Positions 32,190 to 44,045 of a stretch of 64,000 bases of DNA are shown in pieces (position 1 is the first letter of the stretch; each line of letters starts with the position of its first letter). The DNA lies in contig OX463856.1 in the NCBI GenBank assembly GCA_949825065.1, forward strand, positions 21,014,632-21,078,631. The letters are read 5' to 3'. This DNA is from Odontocerum albicorne (lineage: Eukaryota; Arthropoda; Insecta; Trichoptera; Odontoceridae). The position numbers were made by a program, and so were the translations under genes. The notes below the pieces were generated by a model, which saw only the letters and a list, made by a program, of their open reading frames with translations, had not been told where the DNA came from and ran no database searches.

Positions 32190-32770
32190 ATAAGATATTA
32201 AAGCAGGAAAGAGAAATTGAAAAAGGATTTTCAACAGCTTGTTGCAATTGAAAACAAAGTCAACGGGGCACTAAAATGCATATACTCAAACCAAAAAATA
32301 TCAATATCAAACAAAATGATGGTACAAAATAGAGAATCACTACAAATATTGATGTGGCAAATCGTGGATGTGGAAAATAAATTAAATGAGCCGTTTAAAA
32401 TAGTTAAAAATGTTATTATTAATGATAAATTTAAGCCAAAACTTATGTGTTACGCACTAGTAAAGTTGAAAAGAGACGCTAAGAAAATTTAAATGTTTTT
32501 GTTGAACGATTGGGTGACGAAAGACGTAAAACAAATGTACATTTCAAGCATGACTAAGAGTCGAGATAGAGGAAGACAGAGAAAAGTATAGTTCAACCAA
32601 AATAATTCAATTTCGGAAGGTAAGAAGTAAGAGAAACAAAAGGAAATAAATGAGGAGATGTATAAATGTGGAGGAGGTGAAGAAGTGTGTTGGTATTGAC
32701 AAAGTTTGACACTATTTTCTCTCTACATAACTCAACATGAAAAGTGTGTGATGGCATATACTCGTATGTA
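32190..32770 (+). pseudogene. RTE-like LINE reverse transcriptase relic
   Basis: The 91-codon frame contains NKVNGALKCIYSNQKISIS and NKMMVQNRESLQILMW, fitting 'INRVNGAL...(S)R..K..I..GVL.PTLMYGSE' after the catalytic core; the YGSE box is lost. Degenerate continuations include RDRGRQRKV, and the LINE 3' end reaches GTGTGATGGCATATACTCGT near 32750. An octamer lies at 32759-32766. Confidence 0.6.
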
Positions 32771-32924
32771 TGTTAAACTATTATATATCAACGCCATAAA
32801 GCCATAAGCAAAAAAAAAAACATTTATAAATAACCAAAGAAAAAATTAATTACCCTATATTATTTTTTCCATTAAGTCAATGTATCACATACTTATGATG
32901 AAACATGACTTTAATGCGACCAAA

Positions 32925-33105
32925 GCATTACTTTTGTAACAAACTGGATGATTAAGCCATTAGAGGGAGCCTATAAATATGAGGCAGAAACAATTAACAG
33001 GGATTAATGTTATTAGTTGAATATCAAAATAATTTATTATTAAATATTTTAATTTGGTGATACACAAAATAAAAGCCGAAACCATTGATAAAAAATACAT
33101 AAAAT
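32925..33105 (+). repeat. Unclassified dispersed repeat, copy B
   Basis: Shares TTTTGTAACAAACTGG, 'agagggagcct' and ATAAAAGCCGAAACCATTGA with copy A at 17760-18000. Confidence 0.5.
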
Positions 33106-33984
33106 TGTTTACGTATACTCCAATAAAATTTTTTAAATCATTCGTTGTAGCAAAGAACTAGCAATTAGCTTCAGACAATATTCATCTTGCCACATTAGTA
33201 GATTAGTAAATCTGAATCATTAAATATCTCTCCGAGGACCTCAGCCAGTACTCCCGACTCGAATTGTGTTAAATATAAATCATTTATTATTGAATCTCGA
33301 CATATAAAAAGAAAAATATAATTTATTAATATAGGACATAAACAGCGAATTGGATACAATTTTTTTTGTACAATAAATGAAAGAAAAAAATATCAAACAG
33401 GGATACCCACAATATTTTTTAATTTACCCTAGCTTGGAGTTCCAAAGGGTGAGTGTCCCTTTGTGACGTTGGATATTGTTAGTTTTTGCAACGAACGGAA
33501 GGTAAAACAAATGTTAAATGATACTTAAAATTTGTTTTATTTGTTTTGTTAGAATCATACATTGTGGTAATTTATATACTCTGGAATAAACATTTAAACA
33601 TATTATCATAATAAGTACGAGTATAACATAAGCCTAACAACATGGAACCAAGATATGAATCAACTGTGTTTTTCCTAACTTAGAAACATTGGAATTGATC
33701 AAAAACACACGAAATCGAACATGTTTTCTAATGATTATAAGAATCATAGATTTTATTTTTAGTTATTCATAAGCTAATATTTGTTCCATATATACACAAT
33801 GCTGTACATATATACATACATGCATAGGTCTTAAAACACAACAAGTACAAAAACAAAACGTGTAAGTGCTTTATATGTTTTTTTTGTACTTGTTATGTTT
33901 ATTAGCTTTTGTACGATTTAGGGAAACTTATGTGCAAGGGACCTAAAAAATAAATTATTAAATGGAGTTTAAATGCATGCATCA
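33106..33984. other. AT-rich stretch, nothing recognised
   Basis: TACGAGTA at 33616-33623. No other feature seen. Confidence 0.4.
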
Positions 33985-34710
33985 CCAAATTTCCCTGTCG
34001 CAGTAGGCAGTGAAGACAGAGGCTTAGACTTTCATATCTTGACACACATCTTTCGCCTCTTCTACATACTTCTCATACAACTCTTTCGATTTCTTTGAAT
34101 TTCTATATTTTCTTTTTTCAAAATATCCTTCACTTGATACAACTATACTTTCACATTTGCACTTAATATTAGTTCTAATAGATTTTCTTAATTCATTCGT
34201 TCTACGCGTCCAAAACACCTCATAATGCTATCCTTCATCTTATTCAACCTGATCACTTAATTCCGTATTTTGTCATCAATTATCTGTCCATGTATTGTTC
34301 GGAGTGAATATATTTCTACAGCATTTATTCGGTTCTATTCAGTATTTTTCCACGTCCAAGTTTCCCTCCCATATATCAAAGTTGGTTCTAAAATACTATT
34401 GTGGCTTGTCATCTTAGCATAGTTCTATACTGTACGGCTCGAGTATTTATGTTTTAGCGTTTCATTGACTTTGTTCTACATCCCATGTAACTCATATATA
34501 ATTTGAAAAAATACTACCCAAATATCAGAGTTCCTCGATTTGTTTAAATCTTTCATGTTCGCCCATATATCTTATTTACTTTTCATTTCACGCTTTTCTA
34601 TCCCCGTGGCTTTGGATTGAGCGACATTTATTCTCGTATTTTTCTGTTTCTGTATATCATACAATTTATTTATCAAACTTTGTAATAATGCTGTTGATTT
34701 CAATTGATCA
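33985..34710 (-). pseudogene. RTE-like LINE reverse transcriptase relic, longer copy
   Basis: Reading the minus strand from 34700: LINKLYDIQKQKNTRINVAQ, SKATGIEKREMKSK, then RINAVEIYSLRTIHGQIIDD, KIRN, LNKMKDSIMRCFGRVERMN and ELYEKYVEEAKDVCQDMKV. These follow 'G..LNV.KSKVMVFE', 'INAVEMRSLR...DR.RN', 'LRWFGHVERMN' and 'VEEAKEVC.DR..W' in order, so this copy covers the polymerase end and the full tail. It has several stops and frameshifts. The block YEKYVEEAKDVCQDMKV is the clearest family marker in the window. Confidence 0.7.
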
Positions 34711-35224
34711 AAAAATTCCCATTTTTTGTTTTACGTGACAAATTTTTAGCAGTTGCGAGAAGAATAAAGTTAAAAATTTTGCTATATGTATATATAACTT
34801 GAATATTAAAAGAATATCAAAATAGCCACCTTGTTAGCCCTAGAGCGTCCCTTGAAATATTTTATGCTATCCTAATAATTTAACACACCACAACGCCTCC
34901 TTAAAATTAAAACCACCCTAAGAGGGGCAAAATTACCCCCAGTGGGAATCACCGTCCTAAACCAATTCACTGTGAATCCCGTGACATGCCGGAAAGCGTT
35001 GTTCCCTTATGATGGATCCCACGGTATCACGCTTTCAATACTTGACGTAATACAGCATCATCTATCAACGACAAAACGGTGATATTTTTGACAGTTCTGT
35101 AAGGACATATTCTGACTTGATCAAAAAATAACAGTCGCTTGATATAATTTCTGTTTTACTCTCAATTGACGTATTTTATAATCACCACGCGTTTTCGAAA
35201 AAAAAATCCGACGAGGCGTAGTAA
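34711..35224. other. No gene recognised
   Basis: 34890-35060 is less AT-rich (CCCCAGTGGGAATCACC) but matches nothing I know. Confidence 0.4.
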
Positions 35225-35360
35225 ATTCGATTACATTGTGACACTTAAAACAATATACGAATATTTATTAATTTCTATGTATTAATTGATTTACTATAGA
35301 ATATTTAACAATAAGCACCACAAAGTTAAAGCCGAAACCTTTGTTAAATGTTAAACTTTA
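35225..35360 (+). repeat. Unclassified dispersed repeat, copy C
   Basis: Contains ACCACAAAGTTAAAGCCGAA, the core shared with copies A (17760) and B (32925). Confidence 0.45.
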
Positions 35361-35439
35361 TACATTTAACTACTTTTTATATTTTGTTCAAGTGTTTTTT
35401 TATGTATTATAAATAAAAAAATAAAAACCTTTTTATTTG

Positions 35440-36195
35440 ATAATACGTGTATTTATTTATAAACCGTATTAATTACATTATAACGATAATAATAACAGTG
35501 ATTAAAAAATGAACTGAGTACTTCGTACATTTAAAATACAATATGTAAAAAAGAATTTAAAATAATTGATATTGAACGCAACAAAAAAATTACAAAGAAA
35601 CAGACGTTTTCAAGCGTACAAAACTATATATCACCAATATAATACAGGACCTTTCAAAAGCAGACTGCCCGCACTGCACCTAACCATGCGGACATCAGTG
35701 AGAAAGAGGAATAGAGCTGCATACAATAAATCAAAAACAAAATAAAAGTTACTTTAAAACTCTTTTTTAGCACGGGAAAAAATAAAGCATAGATTGAACT
35801 ATATTGAAAAGCAGTTCAAAACAATTATTTAAAGTCCTCGACAGACACATAGAATTCCATCTTTAGGCTCAGATATTCTAAAGTGCCTATATGTCAACAA
35901 ACTAAGTCCAAATATGTCTAACGCTGCAGCGTACTCATTTCCGATCTCACGGAATCTAGGTAAGAGAGAATTTACAGAATAATTAGTTCTATGATTCTCA
36001 TATAAAAATATATCTCGCAGCCTGAATAATTAATTTCAGGAGTTTCGGGCAGTCGATCCTACCATTGATGACTTTAAAAAAACACAATACAGTCTGCCAT
36101 TTTTCGCTAATTAAAGGTTTATGAAATTTACGTGGAGCAAATCTGTGTTGGATACTCTCCAGTGTACCATGGTAGAATGGATTGTATAAAAAGGA
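35440..36195 (-). pseudogene. Jockey-like LINE ORF2 C-terminus with 3' UTR
   Basis: From 36175 downward the minus strand reads LESIQHRFAPRKFHKPLISE, CFFKVINGRIDCPKLLKLII, a stop, NYSVNSLLPRFREIGNEYA and ALDIFGLSLLTYRHFRI. This matches 'LE.VQRRF.R', 'VLNG.ID...LL..I.F..P', 'N...NSP..R....N......DIF', the C-terminal domain after reverse transcriptase in Jockey-like LINEs. One in-frame stop and one shift are visible. The stretch 35440-35850 is probably its 3' UTR. Confidence 0.7.
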
Positions 36196-36339
36196 ATCTA
36201 TTCACTAGAATTCTATTCTAGTGTACTTCTCACTAAGACGATGTAAATGTGTGGCAATAAAAAAGACTTTTAGTACATACGAGTACTTATTTTTTTCAAA
36301 AATTGCTATCTTCTCCGATTCGCTAAATGATCTTCGTTC

Positions 36340-36800
36340 AATTTCAGGTAATTGTTGGAGTAACTGGAGTACAAATAAATAATTTGCTCAATCAATGCCA
36401 AATTATTCCATTTTATGTCAAAAGATAAATATGTTTCCCTAACTTGGATTTCTTTACATGCTGGTATCACTGGTAATGAATGTGTTGATTCCTTGGCAAA
36501 GGAAGCATGTTCTACTATTTGTCCCCTATCTATTTTTTCTCTGCCAGTAACTGATATTTTGAATAAAATTAAGCATGATGCTTGGCACCGATGGAGTTTC
36601 GATTGGGATGTAACTGGAGTAAATAAGAGCTATAGATATCAATCAACTCAACAATCTATGCCTTTGAAACTATGGTTTAAATAATAATAATCAATTAGAT
36701 AAAAATGTATCTCATGTGTCGTTTGCGGACTAGCCACTGCGTGCTACCTCATTTACCGCGTCCAACGAATCTTGCGTTTCTTCTTTATTTGGGAAACTTC
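36340..36800 (+). pseudogene. LINE RNase H domain fragment
   Basis: The 89-codon frame at 36415 has VSLTWISLHAGITGNECVDS then LAKEACS. This is the C-terminal motif of the RNase H domain in I/R1/Jockey-type LINEs ('V.L.WVP.H.GI.GNE.VD.LAKEA'); the conserved WVPSH is changed to WISLH. After a stop, RLRTSHCVLPHL resembles the next 'LR.GH' motif. The catalytic first half of the domain is missing or too diverged. Confidence 0.72.
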
Positions 36801-37739
36801 CATTTATAGATCGATTGCTAAATTTTTTAAACTTAGTGTTAACTTTGAATTGTCTAGAATCTTAATTTTTTTTTTATTGGAATTTTTATATTGACTCATA
36901 TAATTGCAGAATGACTTTAATTTGGTGGCACAAATCATCCTTGTTTGGGTGGATTGCCTATTTAAAAAAAAGGACGATGTAAAGAAACTTAATCGCTTGT
37001 GTTCCCTTAAAGGTTTTGGAATAAATCCTAACATATTTAGGCAACTACTAATGAGTTTGTCAATATGATTCGAAAAAGTAAACCACTATCAAATATAGCA
37101 CCTAGATTCGGAAAGTTCTAAACTCCTTCCAATCCAGCACAATCAATTCAATAATCAAAACATATGAAGTTCTTTTGAAGAAACTGATGTATCATTTTGT
37201 AATATTCAAATGCAGTCTATTAACCCGACATGAAAACAACTTATCGAGACTTCTTTGGAATACATCAATACGTTGAATTACTTAAAATATCTTAATAATA
37301 TTCGCAAAAATCAAAAGTTTGAGTCCATTGTAACATGCTGATATATCATAATCTTATACTTGTATGAATATAATATGGTAAAAAATATATATCGTATATT
37401 TTCAATATTTTTTAGATAGTAAATGTTACATGATATACTACTTGATCTGGGTTATATTCACAAAGGTATTTATTAACATTATTTGAATATAAATTGCTTA
37501 AATAATGTGTGCTAGTAGAAACATTGTTAGAAACTCTTCTTCTGAGGAACATGAAGCTAATATTGTTGACAGAAAACCACAAGTGTTGTCATCCGTTATA
37601 GTTACGATAGTAAATTTTTTATTTAAGTCGCCTTCGTGTCAGAACTCAAAAACGGCATGTCACGGAACTACAGTATACGAACGACGACGCTCTGATTGCG
37701 CATTTTGTTGAAAATCTACAACAAATACTGAATACCTAT
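36801..37739. other. No gene recognised
   Basis: 36890-37060 and 37100-37260 may be further decayed LINE sequence, but no motif is clear. The frame at 37505-37711 is unrecognised. Confidence 0.35.
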
Positions 37740-37930
37740 AAATGAAGAAAAACTGCCAACACAATTATATAGTACAAATGTGCGTGGAAGAAGAAGATCA
37801 AGGATAGTATGATTGGATCAAGTAAATTATTCCTGATGTGTGCCTAGAGAGGATAATATGGCGCTCTGCATCTTTGCCTACCCCAACCGTAAGATGTCGT
37901 GATGGTATGTATGTACTATATGTGTAAACC
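37740..37930 (+). pseudogene. RTE-like LINE 3' end
   Basis: 'gtacaaatgtgcgtggaagaagaagatcaagg' keeps the codons of the GRGRPR block; TTGGATCAAGTAAATTATTC and GCCTACCCCAACCGTAAGAT, then GTCGTGATGGTATGTATGTA form the standard 3' end of this LINE. Confidence 0.6.
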
Positions 37931-38414
37931 TGCGGTTAACACAATACTGATACCTTTTTATACCAATTTTTTTCGGGGAAATGCGGGGAAGAAACTAGTT
38001 TAATGGCCGCAACCAATACCTATCTGTATTTCTTCTTTTTTTAAGTATATTATAACATACTTAAACATAAGTGTATATGAAATGCTTGGTCAGGCATATG
38101 AACGAGATTAGCTGGAAGACAACATTTTCTTCCTACCCAGTAATCGAGCTTTTGAGCTTTAAACCACTTTAGAAGGCACAGAACTCGCATTTCGTCAGTG
38201 CATCTAATAGCAATGATAATACGTATGAAGAGGTAACAACACTCACACATATACCCGACGCGCTCGAATACTGTTACCAAACAAGCTTTTTCATCGAACT
38301 GCGACCATTTTTTCGTTCAATTGGTAATTGAACCCGAACCCCCAAATAGAAGTCAACGCATTCAAAAAATTCTCTCTTAATACCGCTGTATAAATTTTAT
38401 TTCTTTATTACTAT
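37931..38414. other. Unrecognised stretch with a 76-codon minus frame
   Basis: The minus frame 38050-38280 contains several Cys and hydrophobic residues but no motif I can name. Probably not a gene. Confidence 0.3.
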
Positions 38415-38630
38415 AAAAAAATGGGTACCAAAAGGAACCGAACTCGTTCCGAAAGCGGATCACAAACGTCTTAACAACTAGACCATGATGGTTGTGTTAG
38501 TAATTCCCATATCACTTGGAAGAATATATAATGTTAAAACTTAAAACATATTTAAAATATTTCTGGTTGATTGGAAGAGATCGCCACATGGCAATAAGTT
38601 CGCTAGAGTATACTTTATACAACTAAAATG
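38415..38630. mobile_element. Two SINE halves in opposite orientation
   Basis: 38415-38500 is a minus-strand SINE head (GACCATGATGGTTGTG reads outward; B-box part GGAACCGAACTCGTTCC). 38530-38630 is a plus-strand SINE tail (GGTTGATTGGAAGAGATCGC, CACATGGCAATAAGTTCGCT). They are two insertions or one inverted copy. Confidence 0.65.
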
Positions 38631-40616
38631 GTATATCAGTTTTTATTTTAAAAACTCGACTAAAATGGAAAAAAACGATTAGCAAAATTTATACAATAAA
38701 TAAGGTTATTATCAAAAGACATGAACATAAGTTAACTGTATTCTCTGTTATAAAAAAACACTCGAAAATATCAGCAGCACACGAGTCAATTTATATTAAT
38801 TAAAATGGGCTTATTCATTTTTATAAATGAAAATTAATTTCAATAAATACTTTTATAAAATCCAATTAAAACTCACATTTGTAAACTCGCAAACTCAATC
38901 AGAGCGTTGAACCAGATTAAATTTCACGTAATAGATATATAATATAATATTTGACCTGTTTTCATTAAAAGGGTGTGCAAATTTTTATTCAATATTTGGA
39001 AAAATATGACTGGAAGCCATGCATGAATATTTTATATTCCAAAAGCATTCAGGACTTTTTAACAAAGGCACTTTCCAGAAACATTGAATCGAATTTCAGT
39101 GCCTTGCATCCATCAATACAATCACGTCATGTCAATTTAGGATACGCAGAAAGGATAGATCTCCACACCTTCTTTTCCACACAAACAAAGCGTTGCCTTT
39201 TTCACAATCATACAGCTCATCCTACATGCTGTTCTGTTTTTATAACTTATTACCAATTTTCCGCCTTTATTTGTATTATAAATTTGCACTTTAAATATGT
39301 ATTTGTTTCTTTTTCAAGTCTTTCAGAACTTTTCCTCTCGGTATATCTAAACTTTTTGAGGATTCATTTGTTGGTTTAACTTTAATCATCCAAATCTAAA
39401 AAGCAATCATCCCTTATCCGGTAATTATTCCCTGTAACATCATTATGTTACCAGCTTTTCTTCGTAAATTACACATTTCTACCGAATTTATTTTGTTTTA
39501 TTAATTATTAAGTGTCTGGGCGTTGCTTTCTTTTTAAAAGTGAGTATTTGAAAATCACCATGTACAATACCTTATGAATATTTTGCAATTATCTGAATGG
39601 AAAGTGCATCGTTAACCTTGTTCCTTTTTGCAAAACAGCTTTTAATGTCGTTCTTCAACTTACCATGTCTCAAAAATACGCTTCCTGTAGGGCAAAATTC
39701 TTCAAATTGCTCTAGACTTTACTTGTTCATCAATGAATTCGCAAACACTGATGTAAACGAAATATCTCAAAACGAGGCGTTTATTTAATTTTCCGTGAAT
39801 TTATTTTAAATGCTGTAACTAAAATAAAATTTAGTCAGGCGTAAATAATTTTAGATTTTAAAAATCTTTGATTATATATTTCATCAAAAGGAGGAAATAA
39901 AAAAAACATTTATTTACGTGGTATATCATATATGCGAGTATATTCTCTTTTTTTTTAAAAAAAGATTTCAAAATACGTGTTTTACATGAATAGACTTTGT
40001 TATTTGATAAAAATTTGTTCTAATCATACGTATCCCTGCAATTCTTTTAAATATAATGATGAATGAGTCAAAATGTTCAATTAAAAGTCAATTACAAAGT
40101 TTTTTTAATTATACTCGCTAATGAACTTTTAATCCCCTTAACTTTAAAAAAATATTTTAAGATCCTTCTTTTTTTTAATGAGTACAAGTATAAATATAAA
40201 ACCTTACGATTTTTAAAAAAAATTTAATGAATGTGTAAATTTTCTATTCATTCAGTTTTTTTTTATGAACTCGTTTTTATATTATTTTTTGTTGTTTTTG
40301 CCGAATGTCAAATTAAAAATATTGCTTGTTCGAAGTTTCCTTGATTATGTGTAAAATTAATTTTATTAAAAAAATAATAATTTAACCACTCTTAATTTAA
40401 CCTGTAAATACTTTTTTTATAAACCTATATAAAACATACAAAAGCACAGTTTTTACATTGAGGTTAAGATTCGAAGTAGTTTTTATTCTATTATATGTTT
40501 TTATAAAATTTTAACCTTAACTGTCAAAACCGTTAATATACATTTTGAAACCGTATTCTCGTTTAACTGTCATTCATAATACATCATATTTTATTATTAA
40601 ACATCAAACCGACACT
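38631..40616. other. AT-rich stretch, nothing recognised
   Basis: Frames at 38975-39379 and 39597-39788 have no recognisable motif or homology to the repeats here. The rest is A/T runs. Confidence 0.4.
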
Positions 40617-40870
40617 GTAAGTACTTCTCATGGCGCCCTTGCGAAGAGGAAGCACCGGGACGCAGCGCCAAACCTACCGGCGTCGTTACGCACGCAGAAC
40701 GGAAGAAGGGGCGTGCGCATGCGCGGATACACAAAAGTGCGCTCACGTCCGTTACTGGCGGCGTTCAAGCCGTTACTGAAACGATTTCGCCGTATCGGAC
40801 GTTACTGTGTGTACTTTGTTGTGATTGATGAAACGATGAAGGGATTTTATTTATTTTTACGACAGAAAAT
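40617..40870. promoter_or_regulatory. CpG island with NRF1/ewg-type site, candidate promoter or first exon
   Basis: About 26 CpGs in about 190 bases, in otherwise CpG-poor AT-rich DNA. It contains the perfect palindrome GCGCATGCGC (40715-40724), the consensus for NRF1 and its insect orthologue Ewg, and three copies of CGTTACTG (40750, 40771, 40800). Candidate donors are GTAAGT at 40617 and 40906 on plus and GTAGGT at 40676-40671 on minus. No transposon similarity was seen. It could be an alternative dpr promoter or 5' UTR exon (minus), a nested plus-strand gene, or both. Confidence 0.4.
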
Positions 40871-40905
40871 TTTGCATATAATACTTTATAATTTTTATTT
40901 GTTTG
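40836..40905 (+). CDS. Speculative first coding exon (signal-peptide-like)
   Basis: At the downstream edge of the CpG island, ATG 40836 opens MKGFYLFLRQKILHI then ILYNFYLFG, basic at the start and then strongly hydrophobic, like a signal peptide. It ends at a strong G|GTAAGT donor (40906), phase 1. That phase would fit the dpr exon, but the strand is opposite, so they cannot be joined. The upstream ATG at 40630 opens a separate basic 50-codon frame. AT-rich DNA readily encodes Phe/Ile/Leu/Tyr by chance, so confidence is low. Confidence 0.15.
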
Positions 40906-40911
40906 GTAAGT

Positions 40912-41194
40912 ATTTTATTGTATCGAATTACTGGTTTGGGCTTCTTCTGTATGTCAACCAAGCACATGTGGCAATATTTATGTATTATGCCCGAGCTGTT
41001 ACATTTCAGCAAGCACACAATCTTAACAGATCAAACCCATAATTATGATTTCAATATGATCAGATCAAGACGAAGCGCAGGTTAAATTTGTTGCAGTCTT
41101 ACGTTAGGCAGAGTTTTTTTACATGTTAAAATTTGCCTTATACGCTATACGAATTTATGATAAGCAGCTTTAGAAAAATACAAATTCAGATTTA
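40912..41194. other. No gene recognised
   Basis: Returns to AT-rich composition. No feature seen. Confidence 0.4.
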
Positions 41195-41300
41195 AAATGG
41201 TTCAAGAAAAACCCAGTCTGGAAATTAATCCGTCAGGAATCAAACCTAGGATAACCGCTTGCTTAGCGTGAATGCTAAACATTAAGTCATGACAATCGAT
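41195..41300 (-). mobile_element. SINE copy, diverged
   Basis: The plus strand reads AACCCAGTCTGGAAATTAAT, then GTCAGGAATCAAACCTAGG and a run to GTCATGACAATCG, the reverse of a SINE head plus CCAGACTGG block. Confidence 0.55.
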
Positions 41301-42300
41301 TTATGTTTAGTATAAAAACGTAATATCTAATTGTTTAATTTCATGAAATTTATTGGATATTATGAACTTTTCGTGTACGTTTGTGTATTGGCTACAATGA
41401 AGCAGCTTCAATTGTCTTAAAATTACAACCTTCTATTTGTATTCTAGGTCTTTTCAATCTCTCTTGAATGAGTTTCGTTCATCTATTTCTTTTCAAGCTG
41501 GATTTACCTATTTAAAAATATAAATGATACTTTCAAAACCTCATGGATATATTACAAGCTTGAATGCATGCGGGGCAAATGTATTACCCATAAGATATGA
41601 AAAAACATAACAACGATGAGCTTAGAAACACTAAATGGATAAGAAACGATAATAAGACATTTATTGTCATAATCGTTAGCCGTACAATTCAGGATGAGTC
41701 TAGACTGCCTGCAGGATTCTCTTCCACTTAGCTCTCACAGCAACACTCTTTGTCCAATTGGATATACCGAATATGCGACAGCCACACTATTCATACATCT
41801 AAGATTCAGTTATAATAAAAAATGTGTACATAAATAAATAAACATGACTCAATAAAATAATGAAAGAATTGTTAATATGATTGTTGTAATTGTATACGAA
41901 GCACAATGTTGGGTATCTTTTGAAAAAAATTCTATAGATTAAAAATATAATTATTAAAATTCAATATATTTATATGTTGTTATTAAAAACTGCAAAACTG
42001 GAGAATAAAGACTAAATTTGTCTAGAATAAGTGATCTGCAAATGTTTAAATCTAACTTTAAAAGTCTATTTACTTAGTTGCAAAGCTTTCAAAATTAAAA
42101 AAAAGAGGAAAATTTCAATTATTCTTCCAAATAAAATATTTTTTTTAAATACTGGTAAACTTTAGTTACTCTGAAACTTTGTCGTTTTTATTGTAAAAAT
42201 GTCAATTTGGTAGACGTGTGAATGGTATACGAGTATAATAATTGTTAAAAAAAAATTAAATACACAAATTTATGACGCTTTATGACGCTTGCACTTATTT
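41301..42300. other. AT-rich stretch, nothing recognised
   Basis: TACGAGTA at 42228-42235. No other feature seen. Confidence 0.4.
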
Positions 42301-42392
42301 AAAAAATGTTCGGTTTTAAGGGAAATTAATTTAAAAAATGTAAGGTTTAAAGGGAAATTAATTTAAAATATGTTAGCTTTGAAGGGAAATAA
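42301..42392. repeat. 32-bp tandem repeat, 3 copies
   Basis: AAAAAATGTTCGGTTTTAAG, then GGAAATTAATTT. Units start at 42301, 42333 and 42365. Confidence 0.9.
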
Positions 42393-43544
42393 AAGGTTCA
42401 AAATTAAAAAATACATTTTGTCAGGTATGCTACACAAGTTTAAAGATAAAGGGTACGAGTCTCAAACTACATTTTCTTTATAATCCCCTGGACCATCAAT
42501 TATTAAAGAAACGAGGGAATAAAATATTAAAGAAATTGAACATCGGTATCAAGGGTGAGTTTTTAATATCATAGGAGACTAATGTTGGTTGTTAAAAAGA
42601 GACAATTCTTCAATCCACCAAAAAAATCTTGCATTTGTTCCCAATTAGAGTATGTTGTATGCACTTTTATTTGTTTTGTGTTTTTTTAGGAAAATAAATA
42701 ATTTTATAAGAAAGTTGTACGTATTTAGTAACAATTTAGTTATCCATAAAATATTTTTGTTTTTGTAAGGAAATATTTATTTATAAGTGTACTTTACAAA
42801 GACCGCCCTTCCAAAAAATGAAAAATCTTAATGTTACATATTTTTTTAATTAAGTATTAATAAAAATGAATTTTTTTGTGCATTTAAATCAAAAGCGAGG
42901 ATTTTTCGCAGCCTTATTTTATTTCTCGGTGAATAACGAAAATACCAAATTTTAACTCTGACTTGTATTTTTTTTACATTTATGATGTGGCTGGTTACAA
43001 AAACGTGAAATTTATAAGGTATGTTGAAATAAAATAATGTTTACTATTTGAAATTTTAATATTCAATTTTTTAATAATTAATCTCTGCAAATTATTTGAA
43101 GTATAAGAAAACGTGAATAATTTCAAAACACTGATCGTTTAGACTGCATAGAAAGACTCCTGAACTGAAACTGAATATAGCGCATTTATCCAAAGCAATA
43201 AATATCAATTATAATTTTATTAAATGAACATAAAAAGATAATACTTATTCATTTTCTTTCTTTTTTGCCGCCATTCTTAAATATAAACACCTATGCAATT
43301 CAAGAAACCCCTAATTTCTTAATATACTCGTACCGTACATAACTGATAAAAACTGTAACAAAAACATTATTTTTAATTTTCAAGATAAATGTCAATTATA
43401 ACTCGGTCACCTCCAAAAGGATTGTAATATTAAATATGTCAAATAATGATTTATTTTTCCTATATATTCAAATCGTAATATATTTTTTTAATTTTAATTC
43501 CTAAGCTTCGCTTTATCAGTACGAACGTACTACAATTCCAGGCT
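42393..43544. other. AT-rich stretch, nothing recognised
   Basis: TACTCGTA at 43325-43332. No gene seen. Confidence 0.4.
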
Positions 43545-43680
43545 GTACCACAGTTTCCCAATATAAGACCCTTCCTCCGCCGTGGGTAGTTTCTACCTAA
43601 CGCATATCATGACTAACGGCGGAAGGATGTCACTAGGTGTCAGGCCTTCTCAAACTGTGGCACCATGTACGTAATGATCT
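43545..43680. repeat. GC-richer imperfect foldback
   Basis: ACCACAGTTT (43550) pairs with AAACTGTGG (43653), and CCTTCCTCCGCCG (43570) with CGGCGGAAGG (43617). The loops are unequal, so pairing is interrupted. Could be a decayed foldback element or a structured RNA; nothing else is recognisable. Confidence 0.45.
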
Positions 43681-43921
43681 ATCCATGTGACAGGTATCTC
43701 AGATCTAGGTCACTCTTCTTAATGACGGAACTATGACATTGCAAAGTTGCTAAGTTTCCTGTCCTTTCGCAGTTTGCGAAATTTGTTGTGAGTAATCAAG
43801 GACGTGTTTTGTATGTCATATTGAGCATGTCATCTTATTGTATTTTAATAATATTGAAAAGAATTTTACGTTCTAAATATCTCTAAATTTCATCGAAAAA
43901 GAGGCAATAATATTTACGAGT

Positions 43922-44045
43922 TAATAATAATAATAAACGGGAAATTTATATAGCGCCGTTTAGAAAGCAAACTCTCCTCAGACTATCCTCTTACACGGGA
44001 TTTGGACCTACTTTTATTGACAGAGGAAAAATATTACACAATTAA
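43922..44045 (+). repeat. Dispersed repeat, TATAGCGCC family, copy 3
   Basis: AATAATAATAATAAACGGG, AAATTTATATAGCGCCGTTT and AGCAAACTCTCCTCAGAC, then 'acgggatttggacctacttttattgaca'. The first half is the best-preserved in the window. Confidence 0.75.

Noticed and set aside
40545..41042. 165-codon plus frame across the CpG island as a complete protein
   Set aside because: The middle is a highly basic translation of CpG-rich DNA and both ends are AT-rich filler; no homology. The region is better explained as regulatory or exon-edge sequence.
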